A stretch of 64,000 nt of DNA, from NCBI RefSeq assembly GCF_024713975.1, contig NC_091114.1, positions 5,738,001 to 5,802,000 on the forward strand, read 5' to 3'. Both the position numbers and the translations under genes were made by a program. The first letter of the stretch is position 1. The number at the start of each line of letters is the position of its first letter. The DNA comes from Paralichthys olivaceus (lineage: Eukaryota > Chordata > Actinopteri > Pleuronectiformes > Paralichthyidae). The notes below the pieces were generated by a model. That model was not told the DNA's origin and made no database searches. It saw only the letters and a list, made by a program, of their open reading frames with translations. This document shows positions 24,974 through 37,470 of this stretch, piece by piece.

Positions 24974-27481
24974 CTACTTTACACTGGAGTACACACATTC
25001 AGTCCTGTCACCGTCTGTTTGTCTTCTTGCTCTGCTGAACCTGTGCTCCATTAAAGCAGCGTAATGTAGGTTGTCTGCATCTTGATGAACCTGCTAATAA
25101 AACATAAAAGTCATTTGCCATATTAGGAGGACATGTGTCTGAACGTAGCTGATGTAGACAAGTGTTGAGAACAGAATTATTAAAGTCTAACTTCACCCAA
25201 AGTCCATGGAAATTTAAAAACTGCTGTTAGAATGCAGCGCTGGGAGGTGGGGCTAAGACACATGTACGACATACGAATTAGTTTGCTAAAGCTAGGTTAT
25301 CTATATCGTCTATGGTCAACAACTCCCGTAGCAGCACACACACTTCTGCAACAGAAATATCGCTGTGTAAATATATATAAAACTTTCATGACGAAGAGAC
25401 GTCCCAAATGGTTTACTCTACGGAAGCATTGGTCCTGCAAGTTCCAAGATTGTTTGAAACACTAGGTGGCGTTATGAGCCATGTTCAACCCTTTAATGTA
25501 GATTGGAAAAAAAAATGAATGTAATAAATGTGATATTGAAACCAGCATTAATGTATTTCATCAAAGATCAGTCATAGGATTTAATTCTTAGTTCATAGGT
25601 CAAAAAATATAAAAAAGTGTGTGGTAGATATTCAAAGCTACTAAAGTAGTGCAACACTAACACTTACCTCCATATTCAGAGCTGCTGCAGCTGCTTGAGA
25701 GTCTAGTTGTGACAAAAGACAACAACAAAAGTCTTATTCAAGATGCAATGAGCTGATGAACTGGATGTGGGGTGACTCTATTAGATGGATCAAAGTTATG
25801 AAGTAAATTAGTCCATCACTTCATTGAGATTGAGTCATGGTGCAGTACTGCATAAACAAACACCAGCACTTTATTACCACTCTCAATCTGTGGCATGGAC
25901 AATGTTTTCATGACGGCTATTTTCTTCAATGTACAAATAAGTATATTAAAATCTAAATGCATGATGCTGCAATAAAATCTGTTTTAGAGAACAACTAGAA
26001 TAACGTTGTGAAGAGCGCAAACTGGCACCAAGGCCCAACACTCGCTTCTAATTCAATCGAGCTGGACCAACTTGATGTCATTCATGTCTATAACTTGAGT
26101 TGAAATATTTCTACAACATTTGCGTGATGCAATATCATGAAAGCCAATCAGCACTGGCAGGTCCTGGCACCAGTCCGAGCTAGTGGGTGCTCAAACTGGC
26201 CACTGATCAGCTTCAGGTAGCACTGGGTTGTTTTTGTTAGTGTGAACGTGGATAAGCACAAATCCTGCGACGTGTGAATGCACCATAAGAGATTTCCCTT
26301 TCTGTCCTTCAATGAATCTAGATGTTCAAGTAACATGTTGCAACACTAACTCATGAATGTCTTTACTGTTCTTCAGTATCATGCAAACTGAATTCACTAC
26401 AACAAATATAAATGATGAGGATTACCCCACCTGAGCACTGGCAGCAGTTTGTCTTGGACGCTCTTTGTGTTGTGTAAGCCAGAGAAACAACCAGGATTGT
26501 GGTGAACGCCAAAGCTCCACTCAAGAAATACACCAAGTGAAGATAGTCCACCACCTCTGCAGAGAGCCAGACATCAGGAGACATCACTGAGCTTTCCACC
26601 ACTATTTAACAAATGTGACAATCTTTAAAAAACTTTTTTTTACCTTTAAAGTCCACTTTGGTGCCGTTTCCAAACAGTATGTGTCCACATGCAGCGACAG
26701 CACAGTAGTAGGTCCCAGCATGAGAACGGTTCAGTCTCATTGACAAGTTGTAGACACAGGTGTGTGTCTGTGTGTCAGGTTTCCTCTCACACTGATCCTT
26801 CCTGTCTCCGTGGGTGTAAATGAGTCCTGACTGAGGTTCTTCAGAGTTCTTGAACCAGTAAACACTGTGTTCTCCATCACAGGTCCCAGTGTGAACTGTA
26901 CAGCTGAGAGTCACAGAGCCTCCTGGCTGGATGTTCTCAGACTGATGCACCAGAGCCTGGATGTTCAACCCTGAACCTTTCACACTGACAGTGACGCCCT
27001 CCGTAAACTCAAACACAAATGAATTATTCTTTGAACAGTAGTAAGTAGCTGAGTCTGAAAGTTGCACATCTGAGATTTTTAGGTGACTCACAACATCAGT
27101 AGATTCCAGAGTGAAGCGTGAATTGTTCTTAAATTCATTCAATAACGAAATTTCTTTAGAGAATTTGTAAGTCAATGCGATAATTCGAGGCTTCTGTCCT
27201 GGTGTTTGCTTGTACCAATAAATCATCTTGTCCCCCTTCTCATAGAAACACTTGAAAGTCAAGTTGTCTCCAACATCAACTGATGTAAATGCACTCTCTT
27301 TTTGAGACAAGTTAAAATGATGCATCTGAACTGAAGAGAAAAAGGAGAAAAGCAAAATAACAGTTAATTTTATGTGACAGAAATGAGATCGTAATCAGCA
27401 TCAGGATAAAACACACAACTCACCCATTTTCCCGAAGAGGAAACATGTCAGGTAGAGAATGAACTGCGGAGATGTCATCAT
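24974..27481 (-). CDS. nitr: U9: NITR-like ITIM receptor, tail C
   Basis: Exons: leader 27424-27481, V-I 26644-27330, TM 26431-26556, cytoplasmic 25668-25702 (DSQAAAAALNME), last 24974-25090; 1023 nt, 340 residues. The V has FKCFYEKGDKMI with Cys47, WYKQTPGQ, CDR2 KFSKEISLL and CDR3 CSKNNSFVFEF. The I domain ends FGNGTKVDFK, so the last strand differs from the tail A genes and matches the type joined to tail C. TM about 256-276 (VYFLSGALAFTTILVVSLAY), uncharged, followed by TTQRASKTNCCQC. ITIM LHYAAL lies around Tyr312 and VYSSV around Tyr336. The stop directly follows SSVK, one residue earlier than in U11. The long intron 25091-25667 has no other recognised feature. This is the only complete, intact tail C gene here. 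Confidence 0.87.
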
Positions 27482-28580
27482 GTTGAAATCGTCGTGTTGA
27501 ATGACAAACAGCCCGACACTTTCTCCTCTCTTCAGAGTAAAGACTTGTGTTGATTGGCCAGCAGGACACCACTGATCACATGATCACTGCCACCTATGAT
27601 GTGAATCTTTGTTCTTTAAATAGAATCACATGGTGAGAGACATCTGAAGCACTTAGAGTACATTATACTACTACTACTACACGTCTCTACCTCTTCCCTA
27701 TTATGTAAGAGATTATGTGTCTTACAATGTTGAAGAATATGATGGAAAAATCTTGGATCAGCCCCTTTTGTCCAGATCTGAACCCAAATGTAACGGGTTA
27801 TTTCTTGGCCCATGCTCTATCCCTCTCCCAACCAGCCAACCAGACAAGACAGGGGTGAAAACATAACCTCCTTAGTGGAGGAAACAGTTTTAAGAGTCAC
27901 ATTGTAGAGTAACTGCTCTTGAAACTTTCAGACGTGACATGTACATGACACACATTCATAGTTTATTACGACGTGTGACTTGAAAACAAAAAGATATCAG
28001 CAAAGATGAGGGCAGTGGTTTGTGTACTACATCAGAAAATGTGATCATATTTTGTGAGATCTCTTTTTATTTGCTGTGGGCTGTGGGGAACTTGTTCTAT
28101 TGCTTCATCTGCCCCTTTCAAGTCCCACAGACTGGATCATGGCTACCATGTGGTTGATAGAGTAATAAATATGATTCCATGAGTAATGATTTCACATTTT
28201 ATTTGTGGATATGTGTGAGTTTAACACTTTGAATCCCTATTTCATGACACTGCTTGATGAGAGCAACTTCTGGTCATTTCATTACTGTTTACTTGAAATA
28301 TTCTGCTGGGGTGAAGTGAAGACACTGCAGAGACTTCCTGTTTGAAAGTGCTCAGACAAAGAGAGCAGAGGGACTTTAGACTGTCGACCACACAGAGGCT
28401 AAATAAAGATCCTCACATGTGAGGTGTACGAAATTAATAAATAACGTGGTTAGGTTCAAGAAGTATATTCTGTATTTAGTGGGAGTGGAAAATATGGCAA
28501 CTGACAACATCAAATTAGTTTGGCTGATTTAATATCTTTATTTGTTTTGCATTAAAAAGCTTTACATTCAGAATGTATGG
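27482..28580. other. Upstream flank of U9 with empty L2 site
   Basis: Array-specific flank. The L2 target near 28445-28460 is empty (ggttaggttcaag). No gene is seen. Confidence 0.5.
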
Positions 28581-28599
28581 AAGTGAAACATGTTCAGCT

Positions 28600-28712
28600 C
28601 TACTGCTTTACACTGGAGTACACACATTCACTCCTGTCACCGTCTGTTTGTCTTCTTGCTCTGCTGAACCTGTGCTCCATTAAAGCAGAGTAATGTAGGT
28701 TGTCTGCATCTT
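28600..28712 (-). pseudogene. Orphan ITIM exon O4 (tail C type)
   Basis: LHYSAL and VYSSVKQ frame as in O1, with the same joined spacer on its right. There is no L2 copy on its left, so the exon loss is not tied to the L2 insertion. Confidence 0.65.
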
Positions 28713-29380
28713 CATCATCAGCATTATCATCTTCATGGTTCAAGTTTTCAGCACCAATTATATTTTTCATAATCTGTCTTTTCTAATCCTGAAACTTCAG
28801 AGGATTTTGTTATTCACAATGTCGAGCTACGTCACTTACTGCCCTTTAGTCTCCAACAACCTTTCTACCAAAGATGAGCTTTCCACTTATTCTGTGACGC
28901 TGTCACGATCATTTCCTTTAGTCTTCTTCTCCTGCTGCTGCTCACGCTACATTAAAGGCTCAGTTCACTCAAATGACTTGTCTTTCCCCTGAGCCTTGTG
29001 CAGTTTTTGCTTTAAACTATATTGAGGTTTTGAGATCTGCATCTCTGAGATCAGTGCTGCCGCCAACGTCCTCACTTCATAGAGGTGAACGTAGTCTTAA
29101 ATCACTTTGTCTCATCAGCAGATAACATGTTTGGTTGGTACACACAATGATAATAAGTCATGCAAACCTAACTAAAGCACTACTAGGGCAAACAAGGAAA
29201 TGATCAAAAGATGCTTGCATGTGGTCACCATGTTTCTGACAGATAGGTGTGGTCTGTGAACGGTGAAACTCGGCTTCACAAGAAAGCTCATGCTGCGGCA
29301 GGATGCACGTCGTCCACTGTTACCTTCATTACTTTGCATGAACAGACACAGTAGAAAAGAGTCATGCACACAATGGAAAA
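28713..29380. other. Conserved spacer right of O4
   Basis: Copy of the block at 2880-3545. No gene recognised. Confidence 0.45.
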
Positions 29381-29537
29381 CTAGTTTTATTGAGATGATA
29401 GCAAACTGAAGCTTTACATGTTTCACACGGAGGTAAACATCTTATACACAGAACTGTTCTGATGTCAGTAAAGACATAGTTACACCTACACTAATGTGGT
29501 GATTAAACACAGAGACAAATACAGGAGGTGTCCAGCT

Positions 29538-30892
29538 CTACTGCCTCATACTCAAGTACACACACTCACTCCAGGTATCATCCCTCTGTCCTCTGGATCT
29601 GTTCATCTTTATCTCCCTGTGAGCAATGTAGCAGGGGTCGTCTTCACTCTGCTCATCCTGGGCATGAGAAACACTCAGTCAAGTTGTTGACCATGACAGA
29701 CAATGTGCACAAGTGTTTGAAGAGTAACACAACAGCTCATCTTTACCTTTGCATTTAATTTGGAGGATGGAGCAAGAGGATCTGAAAAGACAGAAAGACT
29801 TTTTAATAATGTCATATAATGATCACTGGGATCATGTAGAACAGATAGTAGCATTTACCTGGAACCCTCATCATGCATATTGAGAAAGACAGTAAAACAC
29901 TCAGCACGGTCGTGAATGCCGAAGTTGCACTCAAGAAAACCACCAGCCTGTCCAGCTCATCTGCAAAGAGACAGAGGACAGGAGACGTCACACACTTTTA
30001 ACCTAAAGTAATGATCACTATTCATCACATGAGACTCACCATCAACATCCAGCTTGGTCCCGTTTCCAAACAGTATGTGTCCACATGCAGCCACAGCACA
30101 GTAGTAGGTCCCAGCATGAGAACGGTTCAGTGTCATTGACAAGTTGTAGACACAGGTGTGTGTCTGTGTGTCAGGTTTCCTCTCACACTGATCCTTCCTG
30201 TCTCCGTGGGTGTAAATGAGTCCTGACTGAGGTTCTTCAGAGTTCTTGAACCAGTAAACACTGTGTTCTCCATCACAGGTCCCAGTGTGAACTGTACAGC
30301 TGAGAGTCACAGAGCCTCCTGGCTGGATGTTCTCAGACTGATGCACCAGAGCCTGGATGTTCAACCCTGAACCTTTCACACTGACAGTGACGCCCTCCGT
30401 GAACTCAAACACATATGAACGACTCTTTGAACAGTAGTAAGTAGCTGAGTCTGAAAGTTGCACATCTGAGATATTTAGGTGACTCACAACATCAGTAGAT
30501 TCCAGAGTGAAGCGTGGATTGTTCTTGAATTCGTTTAATAATGAAAAAGTTTTTGATAACTTGTAAGTCACTGAGATAATTCGAGGCTTCTGTCCTGGTG
30601 TTTGCTTGAACCAATAAATCTTATCGTCCTCCTTCTCATAGAAACACTGGAAAGTCAAGTTGTCTCCAACATCAACTGATCTAAATCCTCTGTGTTGATG
30701 AGACAAGTTAAAATGATGCATCTGAACTGAAGAGAAAAAGGAGAAAAGCAAAATAACAGTTAATTTTATGTGACAGAAATGAAATCGTAATCAGCATCAG
30801 GACCGACTGAATATTTATAAAACGCACAACTCACCCATTTTCCCGAAGAGGAAACATGTCAGGTAGAGAATGAACTGCGGAGATGTCATCAT
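29538..30892 (-). CDS. nitr: U10: NITR-like receptor, tail B
   Basis: Exons: leader 30835-30892, V-I 30040-30726, TM 29859-29960, cytoplasmic 29747-29781, last 29538-29657; 1002 nt, 333 residues. The V has FQCFYEKEDDKI, KLSKTFSLL and CSKSRSYVFEF; the I domain is canonical with FGNGTKLDVD. TM about 254-276 (VVFLSATLAFTTVLSVLLSF), uncharged. The tail lacks the LHYAAL ITIM: its first tyrosine is in DDPCYIAHR and its second in ECVYLSMRQ, where U4 and U18 have VYLSV. Met at +3 departs further from the ITIM rule. The gene is complete but its signalling type is uncertain; it may be a weak inhibitory form or use another SH2 partner. AATAAA (minus) lies at 29386-29391. Confidence 0.84.
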
Positions 30893-31099
30893 GTTGAAAT
30901 CGTCGTGTTGAATGACAAACAGCCCGACACTTTCTCCTCTCTTCAGAGTAAAGACTTGTGTTGATTGGCCAGCAGGACACCACTGATCACATGATCACTG
31001 CTACCTATGATGTGAATCTTTGTTCTTTAAATAGAATCACATGGTGAGAGACATCTGAAGCACTTAGAGTACATTATACTACTACTACTACAAGTTTAT

Positions 31100-31900
31100 T
31101 CAATGATTCATGTAGCACCTTTCAAAACACAGTTACAAGGTGCTTTTCAAGTTAAAAGTGAAGTATTGAGGACAAGCAATAGAAAAGAATTAAAAGTAAA
31201 CACAAGAACACAAATATAAGGATTCAAATGCTACTGATACAAATAGAGTAAAACAATACAGTCTCACATAAATAAATAAGACAACACATGTATAAAATGT
31301 CTCTTTAAAAGAGGATGAGGAGTTTGGAACACTCTTCCTCAGGAGATCCGTCTGACAAAGAGTGGAATGGCTATTAGTGTTGAAGTTTTGAAGGTTTGCT
31401 CCTTGTGTGTTTCCACCTTTACTTCCTTTCTTCGTCCTGTTTCCCACCCTTGTGATTGCCTGCACCAGTTCCTCATGTGTTTCACCTGTGTCCAATCACC
31501 TCTGCCTCCCCTGTATATATGTCTCTGTGCTTCTCTTTGTCTATGTCAGTGTGTGGTCGTCTACTTGGCCGTCTCACCACCCTGTCGTCATTCCTCCACC
31601 ATCAGTTCCCTTCTCTCGTGAGTTCTAGTTCTTTCTCTTTTTTTCTGTTCAGCCTATTTAACTTTTTGAGTGCCTTTTAGCACAGTGTTTCTCTGTTCAT
31701 GGGTTTTTGGATTCTTTACTTTTCATTTAACTGCAAGAATTCTAAGGACTTGATCAGAATCATTGGGGTTAAAAGAAAAATAGAGTTGTGTGTCATCTGC
31801 ATATAAATTGATGTTATGTTTTCCTTGAGACTAAGCACTCAGTAAAAGCTCATCACGATTCTAAATGAATCAGTGAAATTTTATAGACGTTTATATTCAC
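31100..31900 (-). mobile_element. LINE fragment with LTR insertion (cassette 1, left part)
   Basis: On the minus strand, 31900-31735 encodes NINLYADDTQLYFSF, the reverse transcriptase YADD motif of an L2/CR1-type LINE. The C-terminal region and 3' end resume at about 31390-31103, ending in a sequence like GAAAGGTGCTACATGAATC. Between them lies the LTR-like piece at about 31390-31735. Copies occur at about 40.42-41.25 and 59.80-60.62 kb. The element is truncated at 5' and inactive. Confidence 0.6.
31390..31735 (+). mobile_element. LTR-like fragment inside the LINE
   Basis: The composition (cacctgtgtccaatcacc, tgtatatatgtctctgtg) is that of a teleost Ty3/gypsy-type LTR. It interrupts the LINE fragment and is present in all three cassettes, so it predates their duplication. 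It is a fossil with no coding part. Confidence 0.4.
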
Positions 31901-32029
31901 AGCAGAAGAGTAAAGTTCAGTGTTTCTCAAGCTTTTCTCAATACAACCATCTTCACTTAGTTGTGTTCACCACATGCAGGCATGGTCATTTAGTAACATC
32001 GTGCTAAGTACACTAGCACGTATAGTGAT

Positions 32030-32146
32030 TGTAACGGTGGATTGTGATGGAGGATCCTGACTATGGATAGTGGTGATGGATCGTGATCGAAGTGATAGAT
32101 TGTGTCATGGTGGTGGATTGAGGTGATGGATTATGATTGTAATTGT
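32030..32146. repeat. Degenerate minisatellite, gtggattgtgat-like units
   Basis: Irregular repeats of 'ggtggattgtgatgg' and 'ggatcgtgatcg'. The array continues at about 32600-32760 on the other side of the LTR element, so the element landed in it. Copies lie at 41.40-41.48, 41.61-41.78 and 60.78-60.93 kb. Confidence 0.7.
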
Positions 32147-32600
32147 CACGGTCAGTCTCTCTTCCCCCCACCCTGCATGCCGGCTTTGTGGGACGTCAGG
32201 AGCCGTCCCTTGATGGGGGGGGGGGTTCTGTCACAGTCAGTCTCACAGTCAGTCTCCCATCCTCCCACTTCTCAGTACTTTTCTATGGACTCCGCCTCTG
32301 CTTCATCTGCCAGCCAAGCCACACCCTCTCATCAAGCCAATACAGGTGCTCCTCATCACCTGCAGTCAGTCCAGTATATATTCACCAGCTCCTCTCTCAG
32401 TCAGTTGCCAGATTGTTCTACGTCTTGATACCAGACTGGCGAGTTTGTTCAACGCCTTCATGCAGGACTTTCCAGTACTTATCTCCGGACTGTTTTTGTA
32501 TTTGCCTGCCTGATCTGCTGTGAGCTACGCTACAATAAAGACTGTAACCAACTGTCCAACGCTTGTGTGCTGCATTTGGGTCCAAACCTTACCCGTTACA
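32147..32600 (+). mobile_element. Ty3/gypsy-type element 3' end with LTR
   Basis: A short internal stretch ends in a G-rich polypurine run (about 32215-32226). It is followed by an LTR from about 32228 (tgtcacagtc...) to 32599 (...cgttaca) with an AATAAA near its end. It is a broken fossil. Shorter pieces of the same copy remain at about 41.48-41.61 kb and 60.93-61.04 kb. Confidence 0.65.
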
Positions 32601-32760
32601 GTAATGGTGGATTGTGATGGTGGATCATGATCACGGTGGTGAAACACAAATCAGAGATCGTGGTGGCAGCTGATCGTGGATCGTAATGGTGGATTGTGGA
32701 TTGTGATCATGGATAGTGGTGATGGATCGTGATCGTAATGGCAACTGATCATGGACTATT

Positions 32761-32885
32761 GTTGAGGGTTAAGGACAGAGGATGCTGCACCTTGTTAAGC
32801 TCTATAAGACAATTTGTGATTTGTGAATATGAGCCATACAAATCATTTTTTTGATTGACATGCAAGAGATCTGTAACCCCCCCCC
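32761..32885 (+). mobile_element. LINE 3'-tail fragment
   Basis: 'ggttaaggacagaggatgct' followed by 'gcaccttgttaagctctata' and a 'gtgatttgtgaatatgagcc' end are typical of a teleost L2-type 3' tail. A copy lies at about 41.80-41.90 kb. Confidence 0.5.
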
Positions 32886-33870
32886 TTTTACACACTTATT
32901 TTTTTATATCAAGATGAATGAATAGATTGAATCTATGAATGAATCCCTGGCAAATCTGTGAAAATATCAGTCCTGTCTTGCAATGCGGAAGAAAGTGATG
33001 AAAAAAATCCTGGATCAGCCACTTTTGTCCAGACATGCATCAAAATGAATGGTTTATTTCTTGGCCCATGCCCTACGCTTCTCCCAACCAGCTAAGACAA
33101 GGGTGAAAACGTAACCTCCTTATCAGAGGTAACAAGTTTAATATAAGTCAGTAACAGCAACAAGCTTTCAGACGTGATATGTAGATGACACACATTCATG
33201 GTGTATATATCATAGCCCTCATATTTTCTCCCTGTCAAAGTTTAACATGACTGGATCAAAATAAAAACAATAAAAACACAAAATGCACAACACAACAACA
33301 ATGCAATTGCTTCAAACAGTACATGATTGCAAATGGCAAATTTGAAAATGTTATTCTATTTGTGTTTTGTTGGTTGTGAAACATCAGTTAGCCTGGACTT
33401 AAAAAAATAAGTATGAGGTTGGCTACCTGTCAAACTATTTAAAGAACTAGAAATAGATGGTTGGTTTGGTCCTTCTTGAAACCACACGGACACAAAAACA
33501 CAGAGCAGAGGCTAATGAACAAAAATACATCCGACTCTTGGCAAAGCATACAACAATCTCATCTTGTGACTGCAGACCATACAGGAAGCTGTGAAAAGAT
33601 TGTTCTATCACAGTGTTTTTATTTAAAGCAACATCTAGAACAAACACAAAGATTATAGATATTTTACCTGTACAGGAGATTGGATGCTGTAGTTACCGAG
33701 CTATCAAACTGTAAAAATAACTTAAGGGCAATTTCTAAGGCAGAAATGATCCAGATCCTTCCTGTCAGTTGGTTACTATCTGCTAGTATTTCATGTTGAT
33801 GGTTAAAGGGCCAGTTTACTGTCAACACTTTGGGCTGTCAGACGACAACAATCCCAATGTGTGTAGGAGA
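32886..33870. other. Diverged flank copy and unassigned sequence
   Basis: The part at about 32975-33215 is a diverged homologue of the upstream flank at 1555-1800 (lower identity than other copies). Positions 33216-33870 hold no recognised gene or repeat. At 33870 the standard flank resumes (gtgacttgaaaacaaaaag). Confidence 0.5.
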
Positions 33871-34480
33871 ACATGTGACTTGAAAACAAAAAGATATCAG
33901 CAAAGATGAGGGCAGTGGTTTGTGTACTACATCAGAAAATGTGATCATATTTTGTGAGATCTCTTTTTATTTGCTGTGGGCTGTGGGGAACTTGTTCTAT
34001 TGCTTCATCTGCCCCTTTCAAGTCCCACAGACTGGATCATGGCTACCATGTGGTTGATAGAGTAATAAATATGATTTCATGAGTAATGATTTCACATTTT
34101 ATTTGTGGATATGTGTGAGTTTAACACTTTGAATCCCTATTTCATGACACTGCTTGATGAGAGCAACTTCTGGTCATTTCATTACTGTTTACTTGAAATA
34201 TTCTGCTGGGGTGAAGTGAAGACACTGCAGAGACTTCCTGTTTGAAAGTGCTCAGACAAAGAGAGCAGAGGGTCTTTAGACTGTCGACCACACAGAGGCT
34301 AAATAAAGATCCTCACATGTGAGGTGTACGGAATTATTAAATAACGTGGTTAAGTTCAAGAAGTATATTCTGTATTTAGTGGGAGTGGAAAATATGGCAA
34401 CTGACAACATCAAATTAGTTTGGCTGATTTAAAATCTTTATTTGTTTTGCATTAAAAAGCTTTACATTCAGAATGTGTGG
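33871..34480. other. Flank block left of U11, empty L2 site
   Basis: Standard array flank; the L2 target near 34346-34360 is empty. No gene is seen. Confidence 0.5.
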
Positions 34481-34499
34481 AAGTGAAACATGTTCAGCT

Positions 34500-35816
34500 C
34501 TACTGCTTTACACTGGAGTACACACATTCAGTCCTGTCACCGTCTGTTTGTCTTCTTGCTCTGCTGAACCTGTGCTCCATTAAAGCAGCGTAATGTAGGT
34601 TGTCTGCATCTTGATGAACCTGCTAATAAAACATAAAAGTCATTTGCCATATTAGGAGGACATGTGTCTGAACGTAGCTGATGTAGACAAGTGTTGAAAA
34701 CAGAATTATTAAAGTCTAACTTCACCCAAAGTCCATGGAAATTTAAAAACTGCTGTGAGAATGCAGCTCTGGGAGGTGGGGCTAAGACACATGTACGACA
34801 TACGAATTAGTTTGCTAAAGCTAAGTTATCTATATTGTCTATGGTCAACAACTCCCGTAGCAGCACACACACTTCTGCAACAGAAATATCGCTGTGTAAA
34901 TATATATAAAACTTTCATGACGAAGAGACGTCCCAAATGGTTTACTCTACGGAAGCATTGTTCACTTTATTACCACTCTCAATCTGTGGCATGGACAATG
35001 TTTTCTTGACGGTTATTTTCTTCAATGTACAAATAAGTATATTAAAATCTAAATGCATGATGATGTTATTAAAATCTGTTTTAGAGAACAACTAGAATGA
35101 CGTTGTGAAGAGCGCAAACTGGCACCAAGGCCCAACACTCGCTTCTAATTCAATCGAGCTGGACCAACTTGACGTCATTCATGTCTATAACTTGAGTTGA
35201 AATATTTCTACAACATTTGCGTGATGCAATATCATGAAAGCCAATCAGCACTGGCAGGTCCTGGCACCCGTCCGAGCTAGTGGGTGCTCAAACTGGCCAC
35301 TGATCAGCTTCAGGTAGCACTGGGTTGTGTTTTAGTGTGAACGTGGATAAGCACAAATCCTGCAACGTGTGAATGCATCATAAGAGATTTCCCTTTCTGT
35401 CTTTCAATGAATCTAGATGCTCAAGTAACATGTTGCAACACTAACTCATGAATGTCTTTGCTGTTCTTCAGTATCATGCAAACTGAATTCACATCAACAA
35501 ATATAAATGATGAGGATTACCCCACCTGAGCACTGGCAGCAGTTTGTCTTGGACGCTCTTTGTGTTGTGTAAGCCAGAGAAACAACCAGGATTGTGGTGA
35601 ACGCCAAAGCTCCACTCAAGAAATACACCAAGTGAAGATAGTCCACCACCTCTGCAGAGAGCCAGACATCAGGAGACATCACTGAGCTTTCCACCACTAT
35701 TTATCAAATGTCACAATCTTTAAAAAAACTTTTTTTTACCTTTAAAGTCCACTTTGGTGCCGTTTCCAAACAGTATGTGTCCACATGCAGCGACAGCACA
35801 GTAGTAGGTCCCAGCA
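34500..35816 (-). pseudogene. U11: truncated tail C NITR gene
   Basis: Last exon 34500-34619 (LHYAAL, VYSSVKQ) and TM exon 35526-35651 match U9. The short cytoplasmic exon is missing: relative to U9 about 430 bp, including that exon, are deleted near 34960. Only 77 nt of the V-I exon remain (35740-35816, from the FGNGTKVDF end to GTYYCAV). The rest of the ectodomain and the leader are lost where a gypsy-type gag fragment begins. It cannot be a working receptor. Confidence 0.85.
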
Positions 35817-36390
35817 ATCTTTGATTATGTTTGATAGTCCGTTTTGGAAGGTATCAACCAAGACTTTGTCATTCCAGCCACTATCACCTGCTAAGGTCTG
35901 AAACTCGATAGCATAATCCATAACAGTTTGTTTAATGGTGACCAAATTCTGGAAAGACTCCCAGCAATGGTTCGTCAGGTTGAAGATCTTGGAGAGGGCC
36001 TCTGTGAACAGGACTGAGGATTGGCACACCGGGGAGTTATGAGCAAATTCAGCTGTAGCCCATGCCTCCGCTCTGCCGGACAAGTGGGTGATGATTAAGG
36101 CTAGTTTGGCTCTCTCTGTGGGTAAGGAGGCAGCTTGCAGCTCAAAATGTAGTCCACACTGTCCCAGGATCGCTCAACAGTTTTCTGAATCCTCCGAGAA
36201 CCACTCCGGTTCCGCCAGGTGAGGAGACGGGGGCTGCTGAAGTAGCTGGAACTACAGGGGATGTAGCAGACAAGGATCCTCCCATAAACCATGTTGAGCT
36301 GGGAATCTTGAAGGGAGATACGCTCATCCTGCTGGTGGAGAGCAGCACAAACTGGAACCAGCTGGGTCCATTCTTGGCCAGTTTGTACTA
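35817..36390 (-). mobile_element. Ty3/gypsy-type gag fragment (fossil)
   Basis: The minus-strand frame at 35817-36083 includes LSGRAEAWATAE-like and AGDSGWNDKVL-like motifs typical of gag in teleost gypsy elements, preceded by a proline-rich stretch to about 36390. It is a broken partial copy. It abuts the I-domain coding sequence of U11 with no LTR visible. Confidence 0.75.
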
Positions 36391-37186
36391 TCAGAACAGA
36401 TCAGATCATTAAAAATCTCTTTTTTATTTCATACATAATTCTCTTGAGGGATAGAGGTTCAGTCATTTCTGGTATCCATTTGATGAAAGTTATGGATATG
36501 TGGCAGGGGCTAAAACCAGTAATTGCTAGACAATGTGGGATCATAGACGATGCTTCCTGGAAACAGTGAAACCTATATCAGTGAATTAATTTCACACTTT
36601 ACTGTCCCAGCACTTATTTTAGTGACAAGTCATGAAAATAAAGATGAATGTATTATCTGTTAAAACCATCTACCAATGTAATCAATAATAGTTGACCATG
36701 ACCAACACAAGTCAAAAATAGACTTTATATGTGAGTGTCTGTGCACATGTGTAACAGAGAGGGAGCGAGAAGCATTGAGTGTGTTTTTCTGTGTTTGTGA
36801 GAGAGAGAGACACTTAAGAGCATGAAGCGGTAGACTCAATTGTCTAACTGTTAAAGCCACAACAATGTCAATTTTGTTTATATTGGACACCACGCCAGAG
36901 TCACGATTAAATAAAGAATTTATTCACAATACCAAATAATAAAGAAATGTTAAAGTAATCTGAGAGAGTTTGGAGGCCTGACCAAAAAAAGATGGCATGG
37001 GACGATCTGGACCAACGAGGCAATGAGCCATCAAGTCCAGATACTTCCCCTCCTGTCGATAGTATCACTATCTAAATAAAACAAAAACCAAAAAGAGAGC
37101 ACTACTAATACAAATTCAAAATGCAATGTTGAAGTGTTGGATGTGTTCTGCAACCTTTGTGTCTCCATGACCTTCCCCCACAAACG
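36391..37186. other. Unassigned spacer between U11 and U12
   Basis: Positions about 36600-36720 are a diverged homologue of the spacer at 5180-5300. No gene is recognised in the rest. Confidence 0.4.
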
Positions 37187-37207
37187 CACACACACACACA
37201 CACTCAC

Positions 37208-37242
<35 letters not shown>
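37187..37242. repeat. (CA)n microsatellite
   Basis: Near-perfect cacaca run with a few interruptions (ctcaca, acgcac). Confidence 0.9.
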
Positions 37243-37244
<2 letters not shown>

Positions 37245-37329
37245 AGCTAAAACGTTTGATTCTTCCTTAGCTTCATTGTTTACATTCATTTCAGGGCAGA
37301 TGGTGGATACAGACCGGTGACATAAACTT

Positions 37330-37470
37330 GTGTCGTAGCCTTTGGCTCAGTAGATGTTATCATAGTCCAGTTTACATGCTCATGTCGTACCCATGCTAAT
37401 TAGATCCATGTTGTGTAAAAGAGCTGAAATCTCATGGTTTATATAGAAAACCTTTTACTGCTGGTGCAGC
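37330..37470 (-). pseudogene. U12: orphan type-3 leader-like segment
   Basis: The segment matches the region upstream of U4 and U6: TATATAA, ATGAGATTTCAG and a GTACGAC in place of the GTAAGAC donor. No Ig exon follows to the left; at about 37.32 kb homology stops. It is the 5' remnant of a deleted gene. Confidence 0.6.

Noticed and set aside
24974-24979. Early stop in U9 after SSVK as a sign of decay
   Set aside because: It removes one terminal Gln only; motif and gene remain intact.
25008-25196. 62-codon frame ending CFNGAQVQQSKKTNRR
   Set aside because: It is the last tail C exon read one base out of frame plus intron; the correct frame gives VHQDADNLHYAAL and VYSSV.
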